From Glycine soja (lineage: Eukaryota; Streptophyta; Magnoliopsida; Fabales; Fabaceae): a stretch of 64,000 nucleotides of DNA. Location of the stretch: positions 35,594,913 through 35,658,912 of the forward strand of contig NC_041018.1 in NCBI RefSeq assembly GCF_004193775.1. Reading direction: 5' to 3'. The position numbers were made by a program, and so were the translations under genes. Numbering within the stretch: the stretch's first letter is position 1; every line of letters begins with the position of its first letter. Shown piece by piece: positions 34,423 through 44,500 of the stretch. The notes under the pieces are model-generated. The model ran no database searches. It saw only the letters and a list, made by a program, of their open reading frames with translations, and was not told the origin of the DNA.

Positions 34423-35091
34423 GTAACTTTGTAGCCATCAACTAGTGATCATAAGCATTCCACTAAGGAAAGAAATAAAAAATATCATAGCTAAAAGAGC
34501 CCTTTGTTGCAATTTTTATTAGAGTTGCTTTAGAATGATATATGGGACTTCCTTTTGTTATCTGTTTCAGTTTTACTTGAAATTCTTAATGTATGCATGC
34601 TCTTGTAAAATAGTTGTTCAATTTTTCCAAAGTATTTCCGTATAAAACGTGATGGCAAGTCTGGTTCTAGAAGGAATAGTTTGATGCTTGACAACATGAT
34701 AATTTGAATGAATTTTTAAGTTTTTGTATTTTATATTCTTCATTCTATTTAATGCTTGAATTCTTCATTCATGTACTTTTTTTTATATTTGAAAACTTGC
34801 AAATACAAACTAATGAACCAGAATTCTTCACCTCATGTGACGAATTATGGGATAGTCTAATTTGAGTACTAATTTAGCGTTGTTCATGGTTTTTTTTATT
34901 GTTGCTCACTTCCATATTTACATAATTCATCTTTGTACTTCACTTTTTGTCATGAACATGAGGCATCAAATAAAAATTCTCTCAAGGCACATAGAACAAA
35001 ATTGATCCAAATAATACAACTCTGCATACTTCTTTACAATGTAGAAACTTCTCTCTTTCATACTTGTTTGTTACTTGAATTTTTTTTGTAG
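34423..35091. other. Intron-like spacer between captured fragments
   Basis: AT-rich, no coding signal. Probably intron and 3' sequence carried along with the S24 and RRM exons. Confidence 0.4.
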
Positions 35092-35191
35092 ATTTTAGTT
35101 GGAAATTTGGATCCTGATGTCACTAATGATCACATGAAGCAAGTTTTTGGCCCATATGGAGAATTAGTTGTTGTGGCAATTCCAATAGGCA
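35092..35191 (+). pseudogene. Captured RRM exon (RBP45/RBP47 type)
   Basis: After a T-rich tract and AG acceptor the frame reads ILVGNLDPDVTNDHMKQVF then GPYGELVVVAIPIG. ILVGNLD is the RNP2 strand of an RNA recognition motif, and the linker style (LDPDVTxxxMKQVFxPYGE) is that of the third RRM of plant RBP45/RBP47 poly(A)-binding-like proteins. The RNP1 half is missing and the frame soon meets a stop at about 35208. Family assignment within RRM proteins is by memory. Confidence 0.65.
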
Positions 35192-35929
35192 ATTTTTTTA
35201 TATTTGATGTATAATTCAGTGAAAGGAACAAATATTATTCTCACTCTCATAAGTTGCGTATAGAAATCATAAAAAATAAATTGAGTGATAACAATAGTAG
35301 TATTTAAATAGTAAACAAAATACTACTTATAATGTTAAAATTTTTTGTTTATGACTTAATTTTTTGTTCCAAAAAAAACCAACATCACCACAAATAATTG
35401 TCAACAAAGACCATATCAGAAATAGTGAAATTACTGCAAAGGATTGACCAAATGCTAATTTCATGCCATACCTATAGGTGGCCATCTCAGTGCTATGTTA
35501 GCTACTTAATATGCTAAATTTACACCTGCATTAAAATGGTCAGAACATAACTCAGGGACTAACTTTCTCAATAGATTTATCTTTTGGGAACATCATTGGG
35601 TTTAGAAAGTCCAGAGACTAATGTGAAATTGGTGGAATTTTTTAGGGACAAAAGTTGTGTTTTACTAGAGCCAATACCACTTGCCAGAAGGACTTGAGAA
35701 TATTGTGGACAATTGACAACTTGTACAAGTTCACTCTAAAAGTCAGTTGTAATGGTGTTTGTTTCTTATTTTATTTTGTCACTACTGGGCTAGTGTTAGT
35801 GGTCCTAGGATACTTTGGAGGCTCCTAAAAATTTTCTATTTTAACCTAGATTCTATTAAAATAGAGTTGGTTTTTCTTTAATTTTATTTTAAATTTGTTC
35901 AATGTTTAAGAAAGTGTTGTTACATGCAG

Positions 35930-36147
35930 ATTAAAAGTCATAGGAGATTTCGTATCATTCGTTCCTGGGATCAAGATGGGTGAGTTGTCTCTGGGTGTTT
36001 CATGAATTCTCTAGCTGTTGATCTGGCTATTTTTCTTTCATGGAAATATGACTTTATTCTTTAAATGTTTTATGCAGGTATTGTGTTGCATAGGTTGAAT
36101 GGATACAAGATATTTAGCCACCAGAAGGAACAAGTGAAAGAAAGACT
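35930..36147 (+). pseudogene. Captured two-exon fragment, unrecognised gene
   Basis: Candidate exons 35930-35979 (after TGCAG, before a GGTGAGT donor) and 36078-36147 (after TGCAG, before GTAAGT). Joined, they keep one open frame of 40 codons; the second exon encodes IVLHRLNGYKIFSHQKEQ. Clean splice sites on both sides argue that it comes from a real gene. I do not recognise it. Confidence 0.45.
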
Positions 36148-36439
36148 GTAAGTTCACTAAAATTTTGTTATGAATATGTTTGTAAACTCATTGTCATGTT
36201 GGATAAAATGCTAGTTTATTTGACTATCTGCATGCATATGAGATTTCTTTTGGGTGTATAATGGTGGTAATGAGGCTTGTACTTAAGATTCCATGCAAAC
36301 TACTATAACTCCCACTGTTTGGCCAACCTTAGTGGTTTGAATAATGAGATCTTTGATTGCCCTTCAAGTTTATATTCTTTTATGCTTTAGTTTTAAATGT
36401 TAAGGCTTAACTATAAGTCTGATGACTCTTTAAATTGAA

Positions 36440-37029
36440 TGCATTATACTATAACAAACAAACATATAATGCAACTGAAGATGCTTATTATAAATTTACA
36501 TTTCAACATTGGTTATTTAAATAATCGATGTTAACTGGCACTAACAACATCGGTTATTTAAAAAACCGATGTTAACTAGAACTAACAACATTGGTTTTTT
36601 AAATAATCGATGTTAACTGGAACTAACAACATCGGTTTTTTAAATAACCGATGTTGTTAGTGCCAGTTAACATTGGTTTTTTACATAATCGATGTTGTTA
36701 GTTTCAGTTAGCATCGGTTTTTTAAATAATAGATGTTGTTAGTGCCAGTTAACATCGGTTATTTAAATAATCGATATTGATAATGCCAGTTAACATTGAT
36801 TTTTTAAAAAATTGATGTTGATATGTAAATTTATAACTTTCTTTCTTCAAAATTCTTATCATATAACATCGGCTATTTAAATAACCGATGTTGTATTTAT
36901 TAGTTAACATCGATTTTGAAAAATCGATGTTAACGATATTACTTTCAACATCGGGACTTTCAACATCAGTTAATAACCGATGTTGAAAGTCTTAAATAAC
37001 CGATGTAAAAACCTTATTTCCTAGTAGTG
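36440..37029 (+). mobile_element. CACTA-type subterminal array and right end, inside the larger CACTA element
   Basis: More than ten copies of AACATCGGTT, often paired as a palindrome around TTATTTAAATAA, end in TTTCCTAGTAGTG at 37029. No left end was found. The motif family is that of 33160-33546, not that of the enclosing element, so it is an independent insertion or captured end. Confidence 0.6.
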
Positions 37030-38010
37030 AAATTTATAACCAATTGGAACAAGACAATTGCTTCATTATGAGAAATAACCATAATTTCTGTTTCAGGTCT
37101 CAAAATTTCATATATTACTGCAACAAGAACATTAATCTTTATTAGCATGATTGTAATTAATATTAATATTAAAATATATTTAAAAAATAAATATTGAAAT
37201 GATATATTAAATAAAAATAAGAGGTGGACAAATTAAAAATTCCTAAGACAATTTAAAAAAAAGTTATTTAAAATTTTTTTATTATAAAGTAGCTCCTAAA
37301 TTAAATAATTATTATTTCACAATTAAAACTTTGACAGTCTCAACATATTATCTCTAACAGCAGACACAAAGAGAAGTAGAAAAAACAAATAAAGATTACA
37401 TGAAAGTAATATTAAAAAATTTCCCAAATTCCTATTTATATATTTTAAACTGAAATTTAACAAAAGAAAATGAATACTCTTTTCAGCCCAAATTAAAATA
37501 TTACCTCAATCACAGACCTCTGATATGAATCAAATGACTCTAAAGCACTTTGGCCTCTTTCAGTTGAAAGTATTCCCTGCAAATCCAAACCAGTACTGAT
37601 GCAATTATTTACATAACAAGCAATAAAAGAGGGCGAAATCTGCAACTTAGTGATGCTAAAAGACTAAAACTCCAAAAAAGAAACAAATATTAAACACCTT
37701 GATCTATTTTTAAAAGTACTATTACTAAGTAATTAACATTTAGTTTTGCACCTGAGAAAAGCTTACAGGGAATCGATGGAGAAGCCCTGCAAGTACAGCA
37801 GCATAAAACAAGGCTATTTGTGAATATGAGAATGAAGTCAGTATGCCATATTTAATGGGTCATATCATATCATTATGTAATCCACCTTGAGAGAACCAAG
37901 GAAATTTATAACCAATTGGAACAAGACAATTGTTTCATTATGAGAAATAACCATAATTTCTATTTCAGGTCTCAAAATTTCATATATTACTGCAACAAGA
38001 ACATTAAGCT
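37030..38010. repeat. Direct duplication of about 105 bp flanking a captured gene segment
   Basis: 37030-37134 and 37905-38009 are near-identical (AAATTTATAACCAATTGGAA to CTGCAACAAGAACATTAA). The left copy abuts the internal CACTA end at 37029. Between them lie AT-rich DNA and minus-strand exon-like pieces at 37505-37576 and 37753-37787. Confidence 0.8.
37505..37576 (-). pseudogene. Captured 24-codon exon, unrecognised gene
   Basis: Minus strand, between a TTTGCAG acceptor and a GTAAT donor: encodes ILSTERGQSALESFDSYQRS. Intact splice sites and non-repetitive coding style indicate a captured exon. Gene not recognised. A possible further exon at 37753-37787 (LLHRFPVSFSQ, minus strand) lies upstream of it. 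Confidence 0.45.
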
Positions 38011-38716
38011 TCCCAAAAGGAGCATCATTTCAAGAGTATGAAAAAGATGATTGAAAATATAAATCTTAAATAATTTATTTAATTAATTTTTATTAAAAGG
38101 TTTGAAATTCATTATTATTTAAATTATATAAAAGTTTATTCTAAAATTATTTAAGTACGTTTCACAAAGAAAAGGAGCAACTACATATAATGAAAACAAA
38201 ACCAAAAGAACAACAACATGCTAGAGTGTAATGAGCTCAGCTCAGTATGCTTAATTCCAATTAATTTTGAAAGCATATTTACCTTGAAGCTTCTTCAAAA
38301 ATATTCTATAATCGGGACAAAATTACCCAAAATCCAATAAGTACACACATACCCAACAAGCAAAGGAAGTTGCTTATAATTTAAATAAGCATTGAAGCAA
38401 CATGAATCTCCACCAATTTTCATGAATTATTATGCTTGCCATATTGACTGGACTTGTCATTTTCATACATCAAAATATAAGAATCAAAACATAATGTGTA
38501 AGAATGGATCAAAAGCCTTATGTTCCTAACTATTAATTTCAATAATAAAGCTAATAGTTGCATGGTCAAAAATAGATAAGTTCCAGTTAAACATAATAGC
38601 CAATGAATGCATAGAAAACCAACATACACAAAAATATGAATGATTAAGTTAAAAAATAAAATTGATTACACACATATTTAGCATCAAAGATATAATAATA
38701 ATCTATTAATACCAAC
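38011..38716. other. Intron-like spacer inside the CACTA element
   Basis: AT-rich with no coding signal on either strand. Confidence 0.4.
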
Positions 38717-38866
38717 CTTTGCTGAATGCAATGAAGAAGAAAGTTTCTCAAGAAGCAGAGGAATGACAAATGGCTCAAAGAGAGGTGTAAGGAAAATTCC
38801 ATGGTCACTAATTTCTGAAATTTCCCAGATTGCACAGTATGAAAGGAAAATTCCATGCTTACTGAT
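38717..38866 (-). pseudogene. Captured MMS19 exon
   Basis: Minus strand, 150 bp between a CATCTAG acceptor and a GTTGGT donor, 50 codons open. The second half, LFEPFVIPLLLEKLSSSL, matches a conserved segment in the N-terminal third of plant MMS19, the HEAT-repeat scaffold that hands iron-sulfur clusters to DNA-repair enzymes. The first half has a local repeat (ISKHGIF..ISDHGIF), probably a small duplication that altered the exon. Only this part of the protein is identifiable. Confidence 0.6.
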
Positions 38867-39300
38867 CTAGATGTAAAAATCAGTCATTGAAGAAAGCAAC
38901 ATAACTGTATGAACACAAGCATTTAACTTGAACCCCTGAAATTTCACATGGTTATCTGCAGAGCCTTGTCAGGTTTTTTTTTGCAAAATTGCTATCTATC
39001 TTCAAAAAGAAAGCACAACCATTTCTAATTGTAAGAAAATGTAAATGACTAATTGTAAGAATGAAATATGAAGGAACAAATTTAAAAATTCCAGAGGTTC
39101 AAAACAAAGAGTAAATGACTAATTGTAAGAAAATGTAACCAATAAAAGTAAATCCCCACATACCATCAGAGAGAGAATAAAATCAACCATTTCTCCATTT
39201 GAACTGCAAGTATAACCAAGATAAGAACTTATATATATCAGAGATATCTAGATATCTAGTGAATCCAATATTGATTCCACTAATAAATTGTATCATATAC

Positions 39301-39432
39301 CTCCTTAACTACTGTGGGAAAGTGGGCTATGGCTCGGGAATATGCACATAAGCACTCTTCCATGGCTTCTTCAAATGTTAACCCCTTTTCACTTGATGCT
39401 GCTGATTCTAGTTCTGTTATAAGGCTGGACAA
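39301..39432 (-). pseudogene. Captured 44-codon exon, unrecognised gene
   Basis: Minus strand, acceptor TTTCAG and donor GTATATG. Encodes a helical, acidic stretch including SEKGLTFEEAMEECLCAYSR. It looks like a real coding exon by splice sites and codon pattern. Gene not recognised; it could belong to the same source as the neighbouring minus-strand pieces. Confidence 0.45.
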
Positions 39433-39835
39433 CTGAAAGTGCAAACATCAGTCAGTTCTCATTGCAGTGTTATTTTTTTTAGTGTTAAATACATTATCAA
39501 TATTAGCTCAAGATGTTTGTCAAAAAATCTCTACGTTTTCTTCCTTCTCTTATTATGGCCCAAATTTGCATGACAAACATAGTTTGTGTCTATAATTTGT
39601 AGCTCACAGATTTCATTCAAGGCAACAAATCAAGTTCAAAGTCAGGTCACCCATTTTGGACAGAGCTCCTTTAGTTTAGGATCAACCCTTCAAGCATACC
39701 ACATCTAACAAAAAAATAAATTGAACTTTGATAATATTTCATGTTAACTTGATTTCACCCAAGACTCAGCCATAGCCATTTACCTACTGATTGAGAAAGG
39801 TCACTGAGTAAACACATCTTCAAGATCCAAAAGAA

Positions 39836-39840
39836 GAAAT
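39836..39840. other. Left target duplication of the nested copia element
   Basis: GAAAT at 39836-39840 is repeated at 46424-46428, directly outside both LTRs. Confidence 0.9.
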
Positions 39841-40002
39841 TGTTAGAGGCCCACGTTATGTGCACGTTGCACATTCCTTTATATTTTATTATTTTGGAAA
39901 AATTTGTTACTTCTGAATCTGGTCCATTTTCCATCCACATTCATCCCATATCTTTGCAAAATATATTTGCAACTACCTTCAGTAACAAATCACGTACCCA
40001 TC

Positions 40003-40065
40003 ATCTCACGTACTGATAACTTCTTATCTCACGTCTGATAACTTCCTATCTCACGTTCTGATAAC
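40003..40065 (+). promoter_or_regulatory. Three tandem CTCACGT-CTGATAAC repeats upstream of the TATA box
   Basis: Copies at about 40003-40025, 40026-40047 and 40048-40065 share ATCTCACGT(A/T)CTGATAAC. The ACGT core is a common plant bZIP target, and tandem repeats in this place act as stress-responsive enhancers in other plant copia LTRs. Function here is inferred from position. Confidence 0.6.
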
Positions 40066-40096
40066 AAGTTGAGAGAGCTCTGTGATGGACAGACTC

Positions 40097-40104
40097 TATA
40101 AATA
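40097..40104 (+). promoter_or_regulatory. TATA box of the copia LTR
   Basis: TATAAATA, within CTCTATAAATAGGATGG, about 30 bp upstream of a plausible transcription start near 40130. The 3' LTR carries the same box at 46168-46175. Confidence 0.8.
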
Positions 40105-40354
40105 GGATGGGGTGCTCTCAGTTTTGTATCACCAAACCCACTTCTCTATTCAGAAAAAATACACCATCTATTCAGAGTGAGTAAGGGTCTGGAAGAACAA
40201 AACTGTCTTTCAGGTTTGTGTGTGAGCCGCTTCTCGTTCGATTTGCAATGGCTGGAGGTACGCTTGTAATTCCTTTTAATTTCCGCTGTTTGATCTAAAT
40301 ATGCTATTTAAATTTATTTGCATGTTTAGATCAGTGTATGTATATTTTTACATT

Positions 40355-40366
40355 TGGTATCAGAGC
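40355..40366 (+). other. Primer binding site of the copia element
   Basis: TGGTATCAGAGC, two bases after the 5' LTR, the exact consensus for initiator tRNA-Met. Confidence 0.9.
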
Positions 40367-40687
40367 CTATTTGTACCTCTGTCTTGCTTATTGGGTCGTT
40401 CCTATGTGGAGTTTATTTTCTGAGTATATGGGTGTTATGTTTTAAGCCTCCTTAATTCAAAATAACATCAAAATTAGGAATGATGTGAGTTTTCTAATTT
40501 TTCTATGATTTAAAACGTATTTTTGGGTGTCTAAAATGTATATAATGTGTGGGTTTTTCGAAATTGAGGTAATAATATTTTTTTTTTTTTTTTTACCACT
40601 GCTGGAGGTTGAAGACGAAGTCTTGTGGGTTTTGTTTACTGTGTTGGAATTGTTAATATACATTTTAAATTAACAATATTAAACAAA

Positions 40688-40757
40688 GCACGACTTGGTC
40701 TAGTGGTAGATGTGATGTGTATTACCTCATTGTTCTGGGTTCGAATCTCGTTGTTGC
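40688..40757 (+). other. tRNA-like sequence in the copia leader
   Basis: A-box-like TTGGTCTAGTGGTAGA and B-box GGTTCGAATCT at tRNA spacing in a 70-nt segment whose ends (GCACGAC and GTTGTTGC) can partly pair. No complete cloverleaf with an assignable anticodon was found, so it is called tRNA-like (pol III promoter or SINE/tRNA relic), not a functional tRNA gene. Confidence 0.5.
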
Positions 40758-40812
40758 CTTTGTTGTTTATTTTCGTTTTAATTAATTAAAAGGAAGTATA
40801 AATGAAACGAAA

Positions 40813-40885
40813 ATGCCTTATGCTGGTTTCGAACCCTCACCCTACAAGCATGAAAGGACTCCCTTTGCCGCTAAGCTACTGTGAC
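40813..40885 (-). other. Second tRNA-like sequence in the copia leader, opposite strand
   Basis: On the minus strand: GTCACAG start, A-box-like TAGCTTAGCGGCAAAGG and B-box GGGTTCGAAACC. It lies 55 bp from the plus-strand copy and points towards it. Pairing of ends is imperfect. Confidence 0.45.
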
Positions 40886-41503
40886 TTAATTGTTTATTAA
40901 CTGCAGTTCACGTGTATTTATAACTTCTGAAGGATAAATCATTTATGCACAAACTATTTAAAAATTGTTTGTCTCTTAAGTTATGTTGAACATGCAATAT
41001 TATGTTAAATACTGGTATGCATTGGATTTAATCCTTTAAAGTTTATTACATGTTGAATGAATATACGTGCAATGTTATTTTGAATTGGTATACATGTAAT
41101 TTTTATGATTCAATATTGAGCACATTTGCATTATTAAGTATGTTTATGCAAGGTTTATTTTTAAATGTTAAGTGATTAATATAATTTTATTAAATTAGAG
41201 AATAGCCACAGCATCTTTAATTGAGTAAAATTATATACTAAATTTATAATCACATTAGAAATATTAATTGTGATTAATCATATGTAATGTGATGAAATCT
41301 ACCCACAGGAATTTTGTTATATTTGTGTGATTAATTAGGATAAAATATTAAATTATATTTCTTAATTTACCCACAGGAATTAAGGAAAAGAACATGATTT
41401 AATAGTTTTATCATAAAGTTGCATGATGAATCTAATTGAGTAGGACTTTAGCCCACAGGCAAGTTTTGTGTCACTAGATTCATATATTGAGACATGATTT
41501 GCA

Positions 41504-44500
41504 TTGGCAAAACATGACATTTGTTTAGTCTCAAATTTTCTTAATGAGCATGTGTGTTTGTTTGCAGTTTCACAATCTATGAATATTTCTTGTGACCTTC
41601 CCATTTTGAAAGGTGATAATTATAAGGTTTGGAAGGAAAGAGTTCTCCTTCATTTGGGCTGGATGGATATTGACTATGCTATAAGGAAGGATGAGCCACC
41701 GGCTATTACTGAAACTAGCGAACCTGATGCTGTTGATCTTTATGAAAAGTGGGAGAGATCTAATCGTCTCTCCGTTATGTTCATAAAAACCAACATATCC
41801 GCTAGTATCCGGGGTTCAGTTGACCAGTATGATAAGGTCAGAGATCTGTTGAAAGCCATTGATGAACAGTTTACAACCTCTGAGAAGTCACTTGCTAGCA
41901 CACTCATTATGCAATTCTCTTCCATTAAGCTTACTGGAACGAGAGGTGTGCGTGAACATATCATGCGCTTAAGGGACATAGTGGCTCAGTTGAAAACCTT
42001 GGAAGTTACCATGTCTGAATCCTTCCTGGTACATTTCATTTTGTGCACCCTACCTCAACAGTATACACCCTTCAAAATCTCCTACAACACACATAAGGAT
42101 AAATGGTCTATTAATGAATTGATGACCATGTGTGTTCAAGAAGAGGAGAGATTGATAATGGAAGAGGGTGAGAAGGTAAATTTGACTACTTCTAATTCTG
42201 GAAAGGATAGGAAGAAGTCTGTAGGCACCAATAAAGGAAAGATTCCGACTCAACCAACAATTAAAAAGGAGTCAAAGTGTTTCTTCTGTAAAAAGAAAGG
42301 ACACATGAAGAAGGACTGCCCCAAATTTAAAAGTTGGTTTGAGAAGAAAGGTACACCATTTGCCTTTGTTTGTTATGAATCTAATATGATTAATGTGAAT
42401 CATAATACATGGTGGATTGACTCTGGTTCTACAATCCATGTTTCTAATACCTTGCAGGGTATGGAAAGCCTAAGGAAGCCAGTGGGAAGTGAGCAGTGCA
42501 TCTACTCAGGGAGTAGGATGAGCTCACATGTAGAGGCCATTGGAACGTGCGTCTTAGTCTTAAGTAGTGGCTTTAAATTACATTTGGAGAAAGTTTTTTA
42601 TGTTCCTAGTTTCTGTAAAAACTTAATTTCTGTTTCTAAACTTGCACCTTTGGGATTTTATTTTAATTTTACAGACTTTGGTTTTAATTTACTAAATAAA
42701 TCTGAAATTATTGGTTGTGGTCAATTGGTTGATGGTCTTTATTCGATTGAATTGCAAAATGACGCTACTTCTATGCACGTTTCTGTTGGGTTAAAACGAT
42801 GTATTGTGAATGAAGAATCCTCTATGTTGTGGCACCGGAGATTAGGACATATCTCTATTGAAAGAATCAAGCGATTAGTAAATGAAGGAGTACTTAGTAC
42901 TTTGGATTTCGCTGATTTTGAGACTTGTGTAGATTGCATTAAGGGTAAGCAAACTAACAAGTCTAAAAAGGGTGCAAAGAGGAGTTCTAATTTATTAGAA
43001 ATCATACATACAGACATATGTTGTCCAGACATGGATGCAAATAGTCCGAAATACTTCATAACCTTTATAGATGATTATTCACGATATATGTATCTCTACT
43101 TACTTCATTCTAAGAATGAAGCTTTAGATGCCTTTAAAGTTTTTAAGGCTGAAGTTGAGAAACAATGTGGAAAACAAATTAAGATCGTGAGATCAGATAG
43201 AGGTGGGGAGTACTATGGTAGATACACAGAGGATGGACAAGCACCAGGTTCATTTGCGAAATTTCTTCAAGAACATGGGATTGTTGCCCAATACACTATG
43301 CCTGGTTCTCCGGATCAGAATGGTGTGGCAGAACGAAGAAATCGAACCTTATTAGACATGGTGAGAAGCATGAGGAGTAATGTAAAGCTTCCTCAATTTT
43401 TGTGGATTGATGCTCTTAAGACGGCTGCGTATATATTAAACCGAGTTCCAACCAAGGCTGTCTCAAAGACACCTTTTGAATTATTCAAGGGTTGGAAACC
43501 AAGTTTGCGACATATACGCGTTTGGGGATGCCCGTCTGAAGTAAGAATCTATAATCCACAAGAGAAGAAACTAGACCCTAAGACTATTACTGGGTATTTC
43601 ATTGGATATGCTGAAAGGTCTAAAGGGTATAGGTTCTATTGTCCATCCCACAACACTAGGATTGTGGAATCAAGGAATGCGAAGTTTCTTGAAAATGACT
43701 TGATCAGTGGGAGTGATCAATTTCAGAACATTTCTTCTGAAAGGGATCACTGTGAAGCTGAACCTTCTGGGACAAGTAATAGGTTGGTAGTCATTCCCAC
43801 CCCTCAAGTTAAAATGGGTGTTAGACAACCAGTGATTGAAGTTCCACAAGCTGTTGAAAGTGATCATGTAGATCGAGTTGTTTGTGAGGAACAACATGAT
43901 GATATTGAACAAACTGATGAAGAACCAGTTGAACAAGTTCCTCAGCAAGATGACCAAACAACATTAAGAAGATCTACTAGAATAAAAAAGACAGCAATTC
44001 CTAGTGATTATGTAGTGTACCTACAAGAATCAGACTACAACATTGGAGCCGAAAATGATCCTGAGACGTTTTCACAAGCCATGAGTTCTAAGGAATCAAA
44101 TTTGTGGTATAATGCTATGAGGGATGAGATGGATTCTATGACATCTAACCAAGTTTGGGATCTCGTTGAGTTGCCTGTTGGTGTAAAAGCCATCGGATGT
44201 AGATGGGTCTTCAAAACAAAGAAAGACTCAGAAGGCAACATTGAGAGACATAAGGCAAGACTTGTTGCTAAAGGATTCACTCAAAGAGAAGGAATCGATT
44301 ACAGAGAGACCTTTTCCCCTGTATCTAAGAAAGACTCTCTTCGAGTAATTCTGGCATTAGTAGCTCATTTTGATCTTGAGCTGCATCAAATGGATGTGAA
44401 AACGGCGTTCCTGAATGGTGATCTAGAAGAAGAGGTTTACATGAAACAACCTGAGGGATTCTTATCTAGTGTTGGTGAGCACTTAGTCTGCAAGCTTAAT

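Larger units (their letters stand above)
39841..40352 (+). repeat. 5' LTR of the copia element
   Basis: TGTTAGAGG...TTTTTACA. Same length and same sequence by eye as 45912-46423. Contains a TATA box, upstream ACGT-centred repeats and, unusually, an ATG followed by a splice-donor-like site (40248-40260). Confidence 0.95.
40258..41567 (+). other. Predicted leader intron of the copia element
   Basis: A donor GGAG|GTACGC lies 10 bases into an ATG-initiated frame in the LTR (ATG at 40248). A good acceptor, TTTGTTTGCAG, ends at 41567, eleven bases before the conserved Gag Met at 41579. Joining them keeps the Gag frame and adds a few N-terminal residues encoded by the LTR. The spliced RNA would lack the primer site and the tRNA-like sequences, so it would be a pure mRNA, while unspliced RNA would be the genome. 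Not proven by sequence alone. Confidence 0.55.

Noticed and set aside
36500..37020. Regularly repeated palindromes looked like a CRISPR array
   Set aside because: Spacers are not unique, units are variable and alternate in orientation, and the context is a plant CACTA element; they are subterminal repeats.
40688..40757. Functional tRNA gene
   Set aside because: Boxes fit but acceptor and anticodon stems do not pair well and no anticodon can be assigned.
41504..41578. First 25 codons of the long copia frame as the true protein start
   Set aside because: They lie before a strong splice acceptor, are not Gag-like and follow many upstream ATGs; Met at 41579 or a spliced LTR start is more likely.
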